A stretch of DNA of 64,000 nucleotides, taken from Myxocyprinus asiaticus. Its lineage: Eukaryota > Chordata > Actinopteri > Cypriniformes > Catostomidae. This document shows positions 1 through 12,295 of the stretch, piece after piece. Under the pieces are notes generated by a model, which saw only the letters and a program-made list of their open reading frames with translations, searched no databases and was not told the origin of the DNA. The stretch's first letter is position 1, and the number at the start of each line of letters is the position of its first letter. The translations under genes and the position numbers were made by a program. The DNA is taken from contig NC_059362.1 in assembly GCF_019703515.2 (NCBI RefSeq), positions 27,177,826-27,241,825 of the forward strand. The letters are read 5' to 3'.

Positions 1-1932
1 CAGATGTATCAAACATGATTGCACACATATGAATGCTGTGAGAACGTATGTACATCAGCAACACAGCTTTATCACACTCTCCCTACTGTGGTGTAGACAG
101 TACTGCACCAAAATCCTCCTGGGGCACTTAAACATTTGATGAGAGCAGCCTTGGCACTCTGCTCGCAACCACAAGTCAAATAAAATAAATTTAATTTTTT
201 AAGATAGGTTCAGCTTTCATTTTAATAAGTCCTAATATCATAGCTCTGCATTTAGTAAAACCACAAAGTCACACTCTACAGTCTTGAATATCTGGGGAAC
301 AGTCATCTCCTGCTTAAACAGCTCTGTAGTGTCAACCAGTGCCAGAGTATGACTGAGAGCCCAACAATGTCCCTGCCTCTTCTGCCGGCACTTTTTTTTT
401 TTTTTGTGGAAATTTTAGGCCACTCAAGAGTTTGCATAAAACAAATGGCAACTTACCGCCTCCCCAGGCACTTCTAAGGATGAGGTGCATAATCAATGTT
501 CTCTGTTGACCTTTCTATGGCCATTCATCCACATAAAAGTTGCAATGGAAAACCTATGTAGAAAAACAAAGAGGAAGATGTTGGGGTAGTGAAGTGGTGG
601 GATACTATGATGGTAGGTTTCTGGGCTCTGAAAGAGGGAAAAAGAGAGAGAAAACTTTTCTAAATCAATGAGTTTAAACATCTATGTCCTTTATGCAAAA
701 TTTCTTCAGGATTTAACTTGCAACCATAAACACTATGAATCTGAATCTATAGATTCTTGTGAATGTAGAACAAATAAGGTAGTTCTTTGGATTTTGCTCA
801 TTAATCAATTTCATCATTCTCATTAATTGATTTTTATTTTATTTTTTAAATTTTGTTTTCATCTAAAAATGTATTTTCAGTTGCATTGTAAAGCCTATGG
901 ATAATCAACACAATTTGCCTTGTATTTGTGTCCTACAGTTTTCTCCTTTTATTAGCTATGGAGTTGCATTGCCACCCTGTGGTTATTTTATAAAGACATC
1001 AAATAATTATCTGAACAAAACAAGGCCGTGTATGAATAACTTGAGCAATATGTTAAAACAGAGGAAATGGCACTCTATAGATCACTTTCTATTTCTGATT
1101 TATCAGGATGACTCAAAAACCTAAATAGTTTTTTTTTTCTTTTTTTTTTTTTTTTGTCTGGCCTGGAAATATATTACTAAATAGCCTGTTACATTTAAAT
1201 AGTTATTGAGCCTGATCCAACCTATGTGGTTAAAATCTGAATTCTAAAGCAGCTTACATTTGAGTCACATATATTTGATTCACAATCAAATAAAGAAAAT
1301 CAGATAAATAATGGAATCCTTAAGGGTGCTTAGTCAAATCATGACACCCTGTGAACTTCAGCTGAAATCGAGTCATTATGGTGAATATTATAACGATTAG
1401 GAACAGAAGAACAAATAGTAAATAATAATAATATCATAAAAAAAATATTTTAAAAAAAATGCTCTTCTACAAACCAAACATTTGCTAAGAGGAAAAAATG
1501 AGTCAAAGCAACCAAAGAACCCCACAGAGGTGGTTTCTTAATTCTGCCCCCTGCTGGTGAAGATAAGGCATACAATAGGATATTGAGAAGGTCCTTCTTT
1601 TAGCAGTTGGCCAGTGGTGTGTATTGCTAATCCCAGGAAATTCTATAACCCCCAAAGCCACCATATCCGCCAGCACTGCAGAAAATAAGACCAGTGCTAC
1701 ATGACCTTCTGAGGCAAACAGTAGGTTGAAGAACTTGAATGAGTATGAGACTGAAGCGTTGAAGTGTTACCCTGAAAGAAAAAGATACAAAATGAATAAC
1801 AGTTGGCTTATTGTTATTGACAGGGTTGTTATCTCTGCATTTCCTGTAACATTTCATTTGAATGTCATAACATAGATAATTAACAGACAGGTATACAAGA
1901 CTAATATATGTTGCTATGCCACAGCAAATTCA
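1..1932. other. intergenic, no supported gene
   Basis: AT-rich sequence with several homopolymer T tracts (near 388-405 and 1130-1155). A short minus-strand reading frame at 1627-1857 ends in a glycine-rich stretch (GGYGGFGGY) and has an acceptor-like site near 1775, but no partner exon was found. I see nothing else that can be supported here. Confidence 0.5.
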
Positions 1933-1936
1933 TTAA

Positions 1937-2346
1937 AGGTGCACTCAGTAATTTTCGTTTAGTTTGTCTTGGACTGACACTGACACCTGGGGCATGGATG
2001 CAGTACCATTCAAACACAATATTTTTCAGTTACCAATGCCATTGTAGAAATTCACTATTCACAGTCAGGCATGGTTAATTTAATCCATGAGTGAAAGTGT
2101 TTAAACATAGGATTGTTACTTAGATTAAGCGAGAAGTATTCGACTACTCATGTGATCTTAACATGGCAGCCCCCATGAGGGGACCCTCTCTGTGTAGAAT
2201 AAAACAGATTTTATCAGGCTACTGATATGACTAGAGTCTTTATTTCATGAAAGTGCTCACGATTTTGTACATATGTTCCAAAATTACCATTTAAGTCTTT
2301 AGGAATAAAACTTTTTTAATAAGGAAAAAGATTACTGAGTGGACCA
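1937..2346. repeat. TTAA-flanked MITE, copy 1
   Basis: A non-autonomous DNA element of about 410 bp. Its left end reads AGGTGCACTCAGTAA and the right end is a diverged inverted copy. TTAA lies directly outside both ends (1933-1936 and 2347-2350). The interior closely matches the elements at 8832-9234 and 48321-48725, including a shared 'catggcagcccccatg' block. TTAA target duplication is typical of piggyBac and some Kolobok-type transposons; the superfamily is inferred, as no transposase is encoded. Confidence 0.75.
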
Positions 2347-2350
2347 TTAA

Positions 2351-3028
2351 CAGACTCTTTAACACATTCTTTTATCAAGTCTATTACTTTTAAATGTCAC
2401 ACACATAGTATATGTGCAATTTAAAACAGGTAAATGTTAGCATTTGTAATTCTCTCAGATTGGGAAAGGTTAGCTTTTGTATTTTCTGATGCATCAAATT
2501 ATCATGTTTCTTTTGAGTAGTTGTCTTTCATGATGCAGTTTATTAAACATCTCATGATGACAGACCTTCACCCTGCAGAACCGCCTCAGCAGAAGTGATG
2601 CGCATAGAGTAATAGGTAGAGTGATGCTCCAATAATGCGTGAGAATAGTGATAATGCACACAGTTTGTTTAAATCCGTATTTAATACTTTTTTTTTTTTT
2701 TTAAATACATTATATTCTAAATAAACTTTATGTATTTTAAGAATGTATAAAACCAAAGCTTTATGAGTGTACAGAATGTTGAGTGGTATTGTAAAGGACA
2801 AGTTTTTAGAATCAAAAGGCATCCCATTGAACAGTTCACATACCAATTGTACAATTTTTCATTTAAAAATAACATTGGAGTTAAAATTATTCATTGCCTA
2901 CCATATACCTTAGTGGATGATTGCTTTTTAAGCTGACCGTGATCATCCTTTAAAGAGGACATCAGTGGAGGAGCACTTTGCTTCCATAAAAAAAAAAAAA
3001 AAAAAAAAAGGAATTGGCATTACAGCTA
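2351..3028. other. no supported gene; A-tract
   Basis: AT-rich sequence with a T-run near 2688 and an A-run of about 20 at 2989-3009. The A-run lies just past the minus-strand stop codon of the exon-like segment at 3182-3029. No gene or named repeat recognised. Confidence 0.4.
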
Positions 3029-3182
3029 TTATACTTCATCAAGGGAAGGCACTTCAAGCAGAGCATGGCATTGGTTGACAAAGAAGTAGACATACTGGGA
3101 ATCTGCAATGTCATAAGCTCTGCTCTCCATAAGCAGTCTGACCATCTGGATTGAGTCTTGTCTGACTGCCACCAGAACGGAC
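3029..3182 (-). CDS. orphan terminal-exon-like segment, unassigned
   Basis: On the minus strand a good acceptor (pyrimidine tract then CAG) is followed at 3182 by an open frame of 50 codons closed by TAA at 3031-3029. One base before the first full codon completes a split codon. The peptide starts SVLVAVRQDSIQMVRLLMES and continues with AYDIADSQYVYFFVNQC; the first part resembles an ankyrin- or HEAT-type helix pair. Its composition looks protein-like rather than random. No upstream partner exon was found between here and the asb2 copy B 3' end, a region mostly filled by transposons. It may be the last exon of an undetected gene or a gene fragment. I do not recognise the protein. Confidence 0.3.
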
Positions 3183-3406
3183 CTGAAATAGTACAGGTAA
3201 AGGAAATGGAGGCAGCTTCTGTGTTACTATTGCAGCATAATCAACACTGACCACATTATGTTAATGTTATTAGGGGGAAAAATGTACTATGTATTTTGTG
3301 GATTATAAATGTGCTGAATAAATTGCACCAGTGGTGAATTTTCAGGACCAGCAAAGCCTTCTCTGCTGGCCTTACATGCCTAATGTAAAAGACTCAATGG
3401 TTGTAA
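3183..3406. repeat. short dispersed repeat (3248-3331) shared with 7598-7680
   Basis: About 83 bp beginning 'gaccacattatgttaatg' and ending 'gctgaataaattgcac' occurs here and again, nearly identical, at 7598-7680. The class of repeat is not recognised. Confidence 0.55.
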
Positions 3407-3410
3407 TTAA

Positions 3411-4793
3411 AGGGGTCATGTCTTGAGGAATAACATTTTCCTTGATATTTTGACATATAAGAGGTCATTCTAATATATAAAAAAATACTGTAAATTCCAG
3501 AACTTAAAACTTAACCAAGCTGCCAAAACGCCTCATTCTCTACTTCCGCGACAACTCTACGTCACTTGGGGTACTTATTAATTCAAGACAGCCTCTACAG
3601 CAACAACATCAACGCCTATTTTTAAATCATTGCAACCATGGCCCGCCCACTGGTGCTCATTTGGCTCATAAACAGAGACAGAGAGAAGGACAAAAGGCCT
3701 ACTGTTTGTGGCCTAACTACTCCTTAACACGAAAAGGGACCCATCTGGACTATTCTGAATTATTTTTATATACCAACATGTACTACATAGACATCTTTGA
3801 CTGTTGTCATCTCTCTGGCATGCTTTTAAAAGACGCAGTGTCAAGTTTCAACTCTGAAAAGAAGATGCGTTTCATCTGCTGCTGTGGCTCCTGTTGTTTT
3901 GTTGTTTAAACTGCTCAACAAACTATTCTTTCCCCTATCAGCGCTATTTTTAATTGTTGGTGCATGTAAACATGCACTAGATGGACGTCTCTGACCTTTT
4001 TGATTTGTTTCCGGCAATGTGCACCTCAGTGTAGGATGATAAGCTGGATGTGTGCGTCTTGTGAAGCAGTCATAAACCGAGTCTTTACCAAGGAATTGTC
4101 ACTAAAGGATATGGAACAGTTAAAAACACTATCGGACTCGATCAAAAACGTAAGTTAACAGTTCCATTCATTAATATTTCAAATGTCATGATTGTTTATG
4201 ATGCTGATACGCTGTCTACACCGGGCGCATCCATTGACACGATGCGACGGCTTGAGGCTGTCTACACCGGCACGTTGACAAAAACTTTCTGAAACGTTTA
4301 ATTTTGTTGTTGGCAGAAATAGCGCCAGCGCAAAATGGAACAGGACACCACAACGGATGCTTCTGTGGTAGACAGCATCTTTGATTATAGTGTCTGATGA
4401 AGACAGGGTGTGAGTGTTAACAGTTGTGCTTCAGATGAATAGTGTAATATATTCGGATGCAATGAGTTGGATGTGCGTTATGTGTAAACCGTGAAATGTA
4501 CATTACTAATGTTTTAGGTGCTTGTTCATTCTCTTCCGACTGAGTTTAAAAAATGGCTGAATTTGAGGTACTGCATGCTGTTAACCAATCATAACAGAGG
4601 GTGTTTACACTGAAGTTTAAAGGAGGAGCTAAGGCAAAAATCAAGCTTTTCAGAAAGAGTGTCAGAGACAGGGTGGAAAATTATTATATATTACAAAATT
4701 ATGACTGTTTTGGTGAAAAAAATATTTACTAACATTATCAGTGGACCTCAGAGAAGATAATGAAAATATAAAAAAGAGCATTTCATGACCCAT
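3411..4793. mobile_element. non-autonomous TTAA-flanked DNA transposon, long form
   Basis: The left end AGGGGTCATG at 3411 and the right end CATGACCCAT at 4784-4793 are inverted copies, and TTAA sits outside both (3407-3410, 4794-4797). The 1.4 kb interior has no intact transposase. A second, heavily interrupted copy starts at 44125 and shares many internal blocks, such as the segment around 'gcttttaaaagac' and the 'aacatgcactagatggac' block. The TTAA target suggests the same superfamily as the 410-bp MITEs; this is inference. Confidence 0.7.
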
Positions 4794-4797
4794 TTAA

Positions 4798-5707
4798 ATG
4801 TTAGTACTTATTTTTGTATATTTTTATATATTTTTGAGTTTAAGGTCCTTTTCTGCCTGTGTTATTTTTATTGCAAAAGTGGGACTTTCAAAGTCTGAAA
4901 GTTTGTGATTTTGAAGCGCATCTTCGTCTTTGCGTTAGGAGCCATATTGGTAATTTCATTAGTAAAACGAAGAGCAAATGCACCACCACTAAGTTGAAAA
5001 GAGCTCCACAAAGGTTAAAGAGTTTTATAAACACCCCCCCCCCCGAAATAAGGTTGGTACATTTAAATCAACTGTTAGTTAAAACCAGTAATTTTGTGAA
5101 ATATTGTTGCACTTGATATTTACAAGGAGTTTCATCTGATGAACAAGATTAAGATTAAAAACTGAGAAGTAATTCATAATTACATTGAAAATGTCAGATT
5201 TTGTGATGTTTCATGCAATTAACATGGAAAATGTATGGTTTGTCATTAAAATGTGGATGTTATAATATTGTAACGCAACACAGTCATATAGGTTAATGGA
5301 CAAGAGTTTAATGTATAGTTTTTTTTTTTGTTTTTTTTTTATCAGTGAGCTCTTACGGTGATTTGCTGGAGTTTAAAGATGATTAGCTTAAGTTAAAAGG
5401 TGATTTGAAGGAACTTTTGAACTGAATAAATGCTCTTAAAAATCATCAGTCAATTCTTGGCCAATATTCGGGCAGGGCCTGCTACACCTAATAAATAAAT
5501 ATATTTCATCCTTTTATTCTCATTCACCTTTTTGCCTATGTATTTTCAATTGCTTTCCACTCCTAATTCATCTACGAATGAATAGGGAAAAACAAAACAT
5601 TTATCCAATCAGAATTTATTCCTTGATTCTTTCAAGCGAAGCGTGACAGCTGTTTCACATTGCATGCCCGAAGCCGAGCTCGATAGCAGAAGCAGCACGT
5701 GAGTCTA
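4798..5707. other. intergenic, no supported gene
   Basis: AT-rich sequence with a C-run at 5034-5044 and T-runs near 5321. The plus-strand reading frame at 4859-5116 has no recognisable domain and looks fortuitous. Confidence 0.4.
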
Positions 5708-6193
5708 ATGCTGCCTTCACGTGCTATCAGAATTAACGTAAATATGAGTTTCCCACTCGGAAGTTGCACATGAATGACCCCTCAAGTTGTGATTACGACT
5801 GTGAAACTCCGGGATAATTTATATACCGAGTTTCCGAGATGGGAGGAGTGCTAAACTTTCAACATGGTGAAGGAGAGTATGGTTCGTAGTGAATGACAGG
5901 TTTTATTAATTTTTCTAAATACAACTAATTGTTAGCGCTTGCCGTTTTGGTCATATTAATTTATGTATATCAGCAACCATTCTATGCATGTTGCAAATTT
6001 TTACACAGTGAAAATAACTTATATTTGACCAATATTATGGTGTCAAAATAAACGTTCCTCAAGAAATATCTATGAATGAACCTGGCATCGTCCATGTTTC
6101 CTGTTCTTTCTGACAACAAAGCACACGAACACGACGTACTCATAATTACCACTTAAGAAGTGGGATAATTCCGTTTGCACATGAAGGCAGCAT
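5708..6193. repeat. MITE with inverted ends
   Basis: The left end 'atgctgccttcacgtg' and right end 'cacatgaaggcagcat' are inverted copies about 485 bp apart. The interior has no coding capacity. The superfamily was not determined. Confidence 0.6.
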
Positions 6194-6250
6194 AAGCTCC
6201 ACCCTGTTAAGCCTTCAGAATTTGTACAGAATCCTGCAACAGTGCAAGTG

Positions 6251-6717
6251 AATAGAGCTGTTCAACTTGTAGTCCAAAAACCTGGAAGAGGATTCGCCAT
6301 TGGTTCGCTCTGTATTTTCCTATGGGTTTTTAGAATGGGTTTTTTAAACTTATAAGAAAAATAGGGTCTGTGGTAAACATTACTTGATAATACGTGGATG
6401 TTTTGTTCATCATCATAAATTACACACTTTCATACCTCAAAAGTGAATTTTGAAGCTGTATTGAATTACAATCTTTTTTTTTTTTTTAAAACACGCTGGC
6501 TTCAAAATTCCTGTTTTAGGTATGAAAATTTGTAATTTATGTTGTAAGGGCAAAACATCCATGTATCACCAAGTAATGTTTACCACAGACCTTATTTAAC
6601 TCATAAGTTCAAAAACTCCGTTATAAAAGCCCATGGGAAAATACAGAGGGAACCCATGGCAAATTAGACTTCCAGGTTCGCCTATAAACCGATGTCACAG
6701 CTGAACAGCTCTATAGG
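6251..6717. repeat. long palindrome (foldback MITE)
   Basis: Two arms of about 200 bp are imperfect reverse complements around a T-rich centre near 6474-6487. Matching block pairs include 'aatagagctgttcaac' with 'cagctgaacagctctata', 'gtggtaaacattactt' with 'aagtaatgtttaccac', and 'gtattttcctatggg' with 'cccatgggaaaatac'. Such an element can form a long hairpin. No protein is encoded. Confidence 0.75.
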
Positions 6718-8827
6718 CATCTAATGTCAGATTCATCAGCCAGACAGAATGATTTATTTGTTCTTGATTGGTGTGGACTGTAGGATATGTCCCAGTCGAG
6801 GCCTTCTAGCTGGCCTTGAGTGACGCAATCACGCTTTAAGTGATGTACGTAATTCGAAAGCGAAGAGTGCGAGATCAAGCTGACGGGTCGGCTGTCATCA
6901 CTGCCGCTATCGCCATTGAGAAAGAGATCCCTATGAATTTAAAAGCCCGAGATGTTCTGCATGATCATGAGATTATTTAATTTATTAAACAGGAAAGAAG
7001 GGCTGATTTTCACTAAGTAATTTGGTAAGTGTTTTTACATTGTTATAGCAACATCAGCAGTTTTCTAAGTGTAAATTAGGCTGCTTGAGCATTCAGTGTT
7101 GGTTGAAGTTTTGAAAACTAACCCTGTACCCTGATGAAACAATTTATTGCAAGCGAGCAACATTTAAATAGCAAATATTATTAGATAGCCTTTTCCAGAT
7201 GTTATAGACCTTCTTGGTAGATTCATATGAAAAATTATGATTTCTGAATGTCAGTTCGGGAGACGTTCATTTCACAAAACAATCATGCTGTAGTTAAAAT
7301 TAGGCTTGCTTTGCTTGAGCATTCAGTGTCGTTTCAAGTTTTGGCTTTCGTGCGTGGACGTGTTTTTAAAATGTCAATTGCTATTATTAGTTGGCTGTGA
7401 TGTATGATGTCCATAGGCAAATGGTGCCTTATTCATTATGAAACTGTGTTTTCTTAATCGCATGAATCACACTGAAGGCCTAGGCTTAAAATGCATGGGC
7501 AGCCACTGAATTGCACCTACCAGTCTGGCTGCTTAAGAACTTTTACAGATGCATGATACGTGTCCTACTGCATCACAGTTGGCCTATTGGGTCTATTGAC
7601 CACATTATGTTAATGTCATTAGGGGAAAAAAGGAACTATGTATTTTGTGGACTATAAATGTGCTGAATAAATTGCACATACCAGTCTGGATGCTTAAGAA
7701 CTTTTGCAGATGCATGATGCTTGTCCTACTGCATCACCAACCATATGGTTTGAAGCTGTACGTCATCTGTAGAACCCTCCAGTGGGTAATCAAAACTGCC
7801 TATCACGTCAACTGCCTTCTGGACGATGTACTGTATTAGCGCATATGAGTACACTAAAAAACAAAACAAAACATATGAGTACACTATACCTGCAGAAGTC
7901 GTAGTACCCAGAAAGTGGTTGTCAAACTAAACAAATTTAAAGACATGCTTTTGTAACTTCACGAAATGGCAAAGCTCATGAATATTAATGTTATGCACAG
8001 ATATTTTTTTACATTTTGAAAAACTGACAAATTGAAATGCTCAAATATTTGGCATTATATATTTCATAACCTGATAAGTCCCAAAATAAACCACTGACAG
8101 TGCTGGGATTTTGTAAGTGAGTGGATAAATGCATGGATCAGTAAGAATAAGTATGATCGGAGACTATTTAGCCCAAGATGGAGCACTTGCATTTAAATTA
8201 ATGGAAGAACTTGGAAAACCCAATATGGCAGATATAGAAAAGGAAGTCCTGCCTTAATGGTAAAAGAAACAATCACCTTTTTGATTCAGAAATGTGTTAA
8301 ATATCTTAAAGTCCTCATTGAGAAATTTAACTGAAAAATGTCATTGAAAATCATGCTTTAAAATGATTTGGTTTGATAGAGTGGTGTATACCCCCGCGAG
8401 CCATGGGCCCATTGCCGGCACAGTTGTGACCGTTTTTCAGAATCCACAACCAAGTTTACTGCTTTTATTTCAGTGGGAGATAAACATGATTACAATAATA
8501 GACTGCATTCAATCACTTTATTTGAATTTATTTGAAGTAATCTTATGTTTTGAACAGGTAATTATTTCTCCAGAGACATACTGTCTGTATTATTTGTTAC
8601 TTCAACATACAGACACCAGGGGGCAAACTGATGCCAGGATAAAATTTCCAGGCATTCCGGCTCACTTGGGCTTGCATTCACACAAAAGGCTCTCTGGAAA
8701 ATTCCTGAAATCAAAGCCCACTGTGAATTCAGCTTTATTGCATTGGGATCTTAAGATCAAAACTGAGCTGGGATTTGCCCTTCTTCAGAAGCAGATGCAG
8801 AAGCATTCACATAATTTTCAGCCGATC
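6718..8827. other. intergenic; local duplication at 7511-7576 and 7671-7736
   Basis: A segment beginning 'ttgcac' and containing 'taccagtctgg' and 'gtcctactgcatcac' occurs twice about 160 bp apart, with the dispersed 83-bp repeat (7598-7680) between the copies. The reading frame at 8363-8905 runs into the MITE that starts at 8832 and has no recognisable domain. No gene supported. Confidence 0.5.
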
Positions 8828-8831
8828 TTAA

Positions 8832-9234
8832 AGGTGCACTCAGTAAATTTTGTCTTTTGTTGTCATAGACTTACACTGACACCTAGCGGCTTGGATGCAG
8901 CATAATTTAAAATCAATAGATTTCAGTTTCAGATGCCATTGTAGAAATTTTGTATTCACGGTCAGCCATGATTACTTTAACCAATGAGTGAAAGTGTCAA
9001 ATAACAGGATGGTTACTGAGATTAAGCAAGTAGTATTTGGCTGGTCATGTGATTCAAACATGGCAGCCCCCATGTGAAGATCCTCTCCATGTAGAATAAA
9101 ACAGCTTATAAAAGGTTGCTGATATAACTGGAGTCATCATTTTAATGTGAGTGGTCATGATCTATTGCAAAATTACAATTCGTCTTTAGGAGTTAAACTT
9201 TTTTTTAATGAGGAGAAAATTACTGAGTGCACCT
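8832..9234. repeat. TTAA-flanked MITE, copy 2
   Basis: The best preserved copy of the family. It begins AGGTGCACTCAGTAAA and ends with the inverted ACTGAGTGCACCT, with TTAA outside both ends (8828-8831 and 9235-9238). It is 403 bp long and non-coding. Similar 'cagacaccag.gggcaaactga' blocks lie on both sides (near 8610 and 9524), suggesting it landed in a locally duplicated region. Confidence 0.8.
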
Positions 9235-9238
9235 TTAA

Positions 9239-10424
9239 AAAGATCAGATTTACAAACATTCTGTATCATATATGTCTCAAAGACTTCTGCTGAATGTTTA
9301 TTGACATCAGAGAGGTCTTACAGACATATTGCAGATGAGCAAATAATCTAAAAAATACATCTTCCAGATGTAAATGCACAGATAAAATAGACGTCTGGGT
9401 AATGTATGTGTGCTATTTTACTTCAATTTATTTGAATTAATCTAATGTTTCATATAGTGAGTTGATTTTCCAAAGGTGTGTTTTCTGTATTATCTGTATT
9501 ATAGACTTTCTTCCACTTATAGACACCAGAGGGCAAACTGACACGGTTTATTTGAGTGCTTTCAGACTTTGATTGTTTTGCGTAATGTCATGAAGCATAC
9601 AGTACCAATGATTCATCACGATACCGGGATCTGGGTTGGTCAACCATTGGTAGGTAACATAGGTAGGCTACTTGCGTTATTCAATGTTTCTTAACACTTA
9701 AAACTTGTCATGTGCAAAACGAGACAATTTCACCATTTCCTCTTTTGGAGGTCCACTTCTACCGATTACCGTTGAGAGAAAATTGATTTATTAAAAAGAA
9801 TTTGGGCTGATCTCAATCAGTGATTCTAGGTTTCCGGCAAATCGCATAATATGCTTTCCCGCCAATATCTATAACAGAATCTGCATGTCATGTCTGGAGA
9901 GTTAGATGGTCACCAGTGTTTATACATCAATTATAACTACCTTGGTTAGGCAGCAAGAAAGAAAAATGCATCTTGATAAATGCACAGTATGTGAGCAACA
10001 TTTTTGGGCAGAACAAATTAGTTATTTAAAAAGGGTTGGAATATTTTTTATTTAAAATTACTGACTGAATCATTGTAATTTTAGTGCCAATTAAAACATA
10101 CACATAGATGTCATGGTTTGAAGAATGTGCTTTATTCTCTCTGTGTTGGCTTTAAATGCCTGTGGTTATGATACCTTGCCAGACTTTTATTATTCACGAA
10201 CAAACAAAACTGCAATATACAGAAAAACTTTTACCTGACTACAAGAAAATCTTGTAAAAATGCTAAATAAATTACAAAACAATACAATATAAAGCATCAA
10301 GTACAAATATATATCTACAACATTGCAAATACTAACAGTTACTTATTTCTGTTTCCTAAGAGTCAGTTATGTTATCAATGCCACCCCATAACATTATTTT
10401 TTTTTTCAAACAAGCATACATTTA
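9239..10424. other. intergenic, no supported gene
   Basis: AT-rich sequence with no open frame of note. A TA dinucleotide at 10423-10424 is the left target site of the Tc1 element that follows. Confidence 0.4.
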
Positions 10425-12009
10425 CAGTGGTGGCCAAAAATATTGCCACCCTTGGTAAATATAAGCAAAGAAGGCTGTGAAAAAAAATCTGCATTGTTTA
10501 TCCTTTTGATCTTTCATTCAAAAAATTCACAAAAATCTAACCTTTAATTGAAGTAAAACAATTGAAAGAGGAGAAATATCTCATTATTAAATAAATATTT
10601 TTCTCCATGTTGGCCACAATTATTGGCACCCCTAGAAATTCTTATGAGTAAAATATATCTGAAGTATATTCCCATTCATATTTTACATGTTTTAGTGCAC
10701 CTGGGTGACTAGGCATATTAAATTGTTCAGCCATGACTTCCTGTTTCACAAAGGTATAAATGTGAGGTAACACACAGAGCAAATTCCCTTAATCATCAAT
10801 CACAGTGGGACTAAAGAATATAGTTCTGATGTGCAGTAAAAGATTGTTGAGCTTTACAAAATGGGAAGTGGCTATAAAGAAATAGCTAAAGCATTGAAAA
10901 TGCCCATTTCCACCATCAGGGCAATAATTAAAAAGTTCCAATCAACTGGAGATCTTAAGAATGGGCCTGGAAAAGGACGTGTGTCTATATTGTCTCCACG
11001 CACAGTGAGGAGGATGGTTCAAGTGGCCAAAGAATCTCCAAGGATCACTGCTGGAGAATTGCAAAAATAAGTTGAGTCTTGGGTTCAGAAAGTCTCAAAA
11101 TATCAGACATCACCTACATCACCACAAGTTGTTTGGGAGGGTTTCAAGAAAAAAAGCCTCTGCTCTCATCCAACAACAAGCTCAAGCGTCTTCAGTTTGC
11201 CAGACACTACTGGACCTTCAAACGGGACTGGAATCTATGGTCAGATAAAACAAAAAAAGTGCTTTTTGGCAGCAAACACCAGAGATGGGTTTTGCGCACA
11301 CAGAGATAAGAAGTACCCAATGCCCACGGTCAAATATGGTGCTGGATCTTTAATGTTGTGGGGCTGTTTTTCGGCCAGAGGTCCTGGACATCTTGTTCAG
11401 ATACATGGCATCATGGGCTCATACCAACAGATAAAAAATCAAAACCTGGCTGCCTCTGCTAGAAAGCTTACAATGGGCCCTGGTTGGATCTTCCAGCAGG
11501 ACAATGATCCAAAACAAACATCAAAATCAACACAAAAATGTTTCACTGACCACAAAATCAAGGTTCTGCCATGGCCATCCCAGTCCCCTGACCTGAACCC
11601 CATAGAAAATTTGTGGGGTGAACTGAAGAGGAGAGTCCACCAACATGGACCTCTTAATTTGAAGGATCTGGAGAGATTCTGTATGGAGGAATGGTCTCAG
11701 GTCCCTTGCCAGGTGTTCTCCAACCTCAATAGGCATTATAAGAGAAGACTCAGAGCTGTTATCTTGGCAAAGGTTGGTTGCAAAAATTATTGAATAAAAG
11801 GGTGCCGATAATTATGGCCAACATGTTTTGGAGAAAAATATTTATTTAATAATGAGATATTTCCCCTGTTTCGATTGTTTTACTTCAATTAAAGGTTAGA
11901 TATTTTTTATTTTTATGAAAGATCAAAAGGATAAACAATGCAGATTTGTTTTTTCACCGCATTCTTTGCTCATATTTACCAAGGTTGCCAATATTTTTGG
12001 CCACCACTG
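10425..12009 (+). mobile_element. Tc1/mariner (Tc1-like) transposon, inactive
   Basis: Inverted terminal repeats of about 210 bp (CAGTGGTGGCCAAAAATATT at the left, its inverse at the right ending at 12009) flank a broken transposase. TA, the obligatory Tc1 target, lies outside both ends (10423-10424 and 12010-12011). The element sits about 290 bp beyond the stop codon of asb2 copy B, transcribed towards it. Confidence 0.9.
10861..11793 (+). pseudogene. Tc1-like transposase, frameshifted
   Basis: Three pieces in different frames make up one IS630/Tc1 transposase. 10861-11070 encodes the N-terminal paired-type helix-turn-helix (GSGYKEIAKALKMPISTIRA) up to a stop. 11079-11309 holds the region with the first catalytic aspartate (NLWSDKTKKVLF). 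11197-11793 holds the second (GWIFQQDNDPKQTS) and the third acidic residue (SPDLNPIENLWGELK). The frameshifts and an internal deletion between the HTH and the DDE domain mean no active protein can be made. Confidence 0.9.
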
Positions 12010-12239
12010 TACAGATAAAAATACTACGTACCTAATACATCTATTTAACACCTTTACCCTAAATTCTGTTTAGGCCTGATAATTACAAAAGTGTTTGCGG
12101 CCCTTTGCTACCACTGTAATATTTTTATTTATTTATTTATTTATTTTTATTTTTGTGTTTGTGTGACTATTAAATCAGTATGTAAAAGCCATTTATTCCA
12201 TCATTTTTAGTTTAGAGCACGTTCCGCAAACAGAAACAT

Positions 12240-12245
12240 TTTATT
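12240..12245 (-). terminator. candidate polyadenylation signal of asb2 copy B
   Basis: AATAAA on the minus strand about 50 bp past the stop codon of asb2 copy B. Further AATAAA-type matches lie at 12192-12197 and in the (TTTA)n stretch at 12121-12150. Which one is used cannot be told from the sequence. Confidence 0.35.
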
Positions 12246-12295
12246 TTTCTAATGTATTTGTTCTCTCTGTATTTACTCAGTACTAAAAAGTTGGC

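Noticed and set aside
1627..1857. Minus-strand frame ending in GGYGGFGGY
   Set aside because: An acceptor-like site is present, but the glycine-rich tail is short and no other exon or homologue could be named.
8363..8905. A 180-codon plus-strand frame
   Set aside because: Its end lies inside the TTAA MITE at 8832-9234 and the rest has no domain or splice partner.
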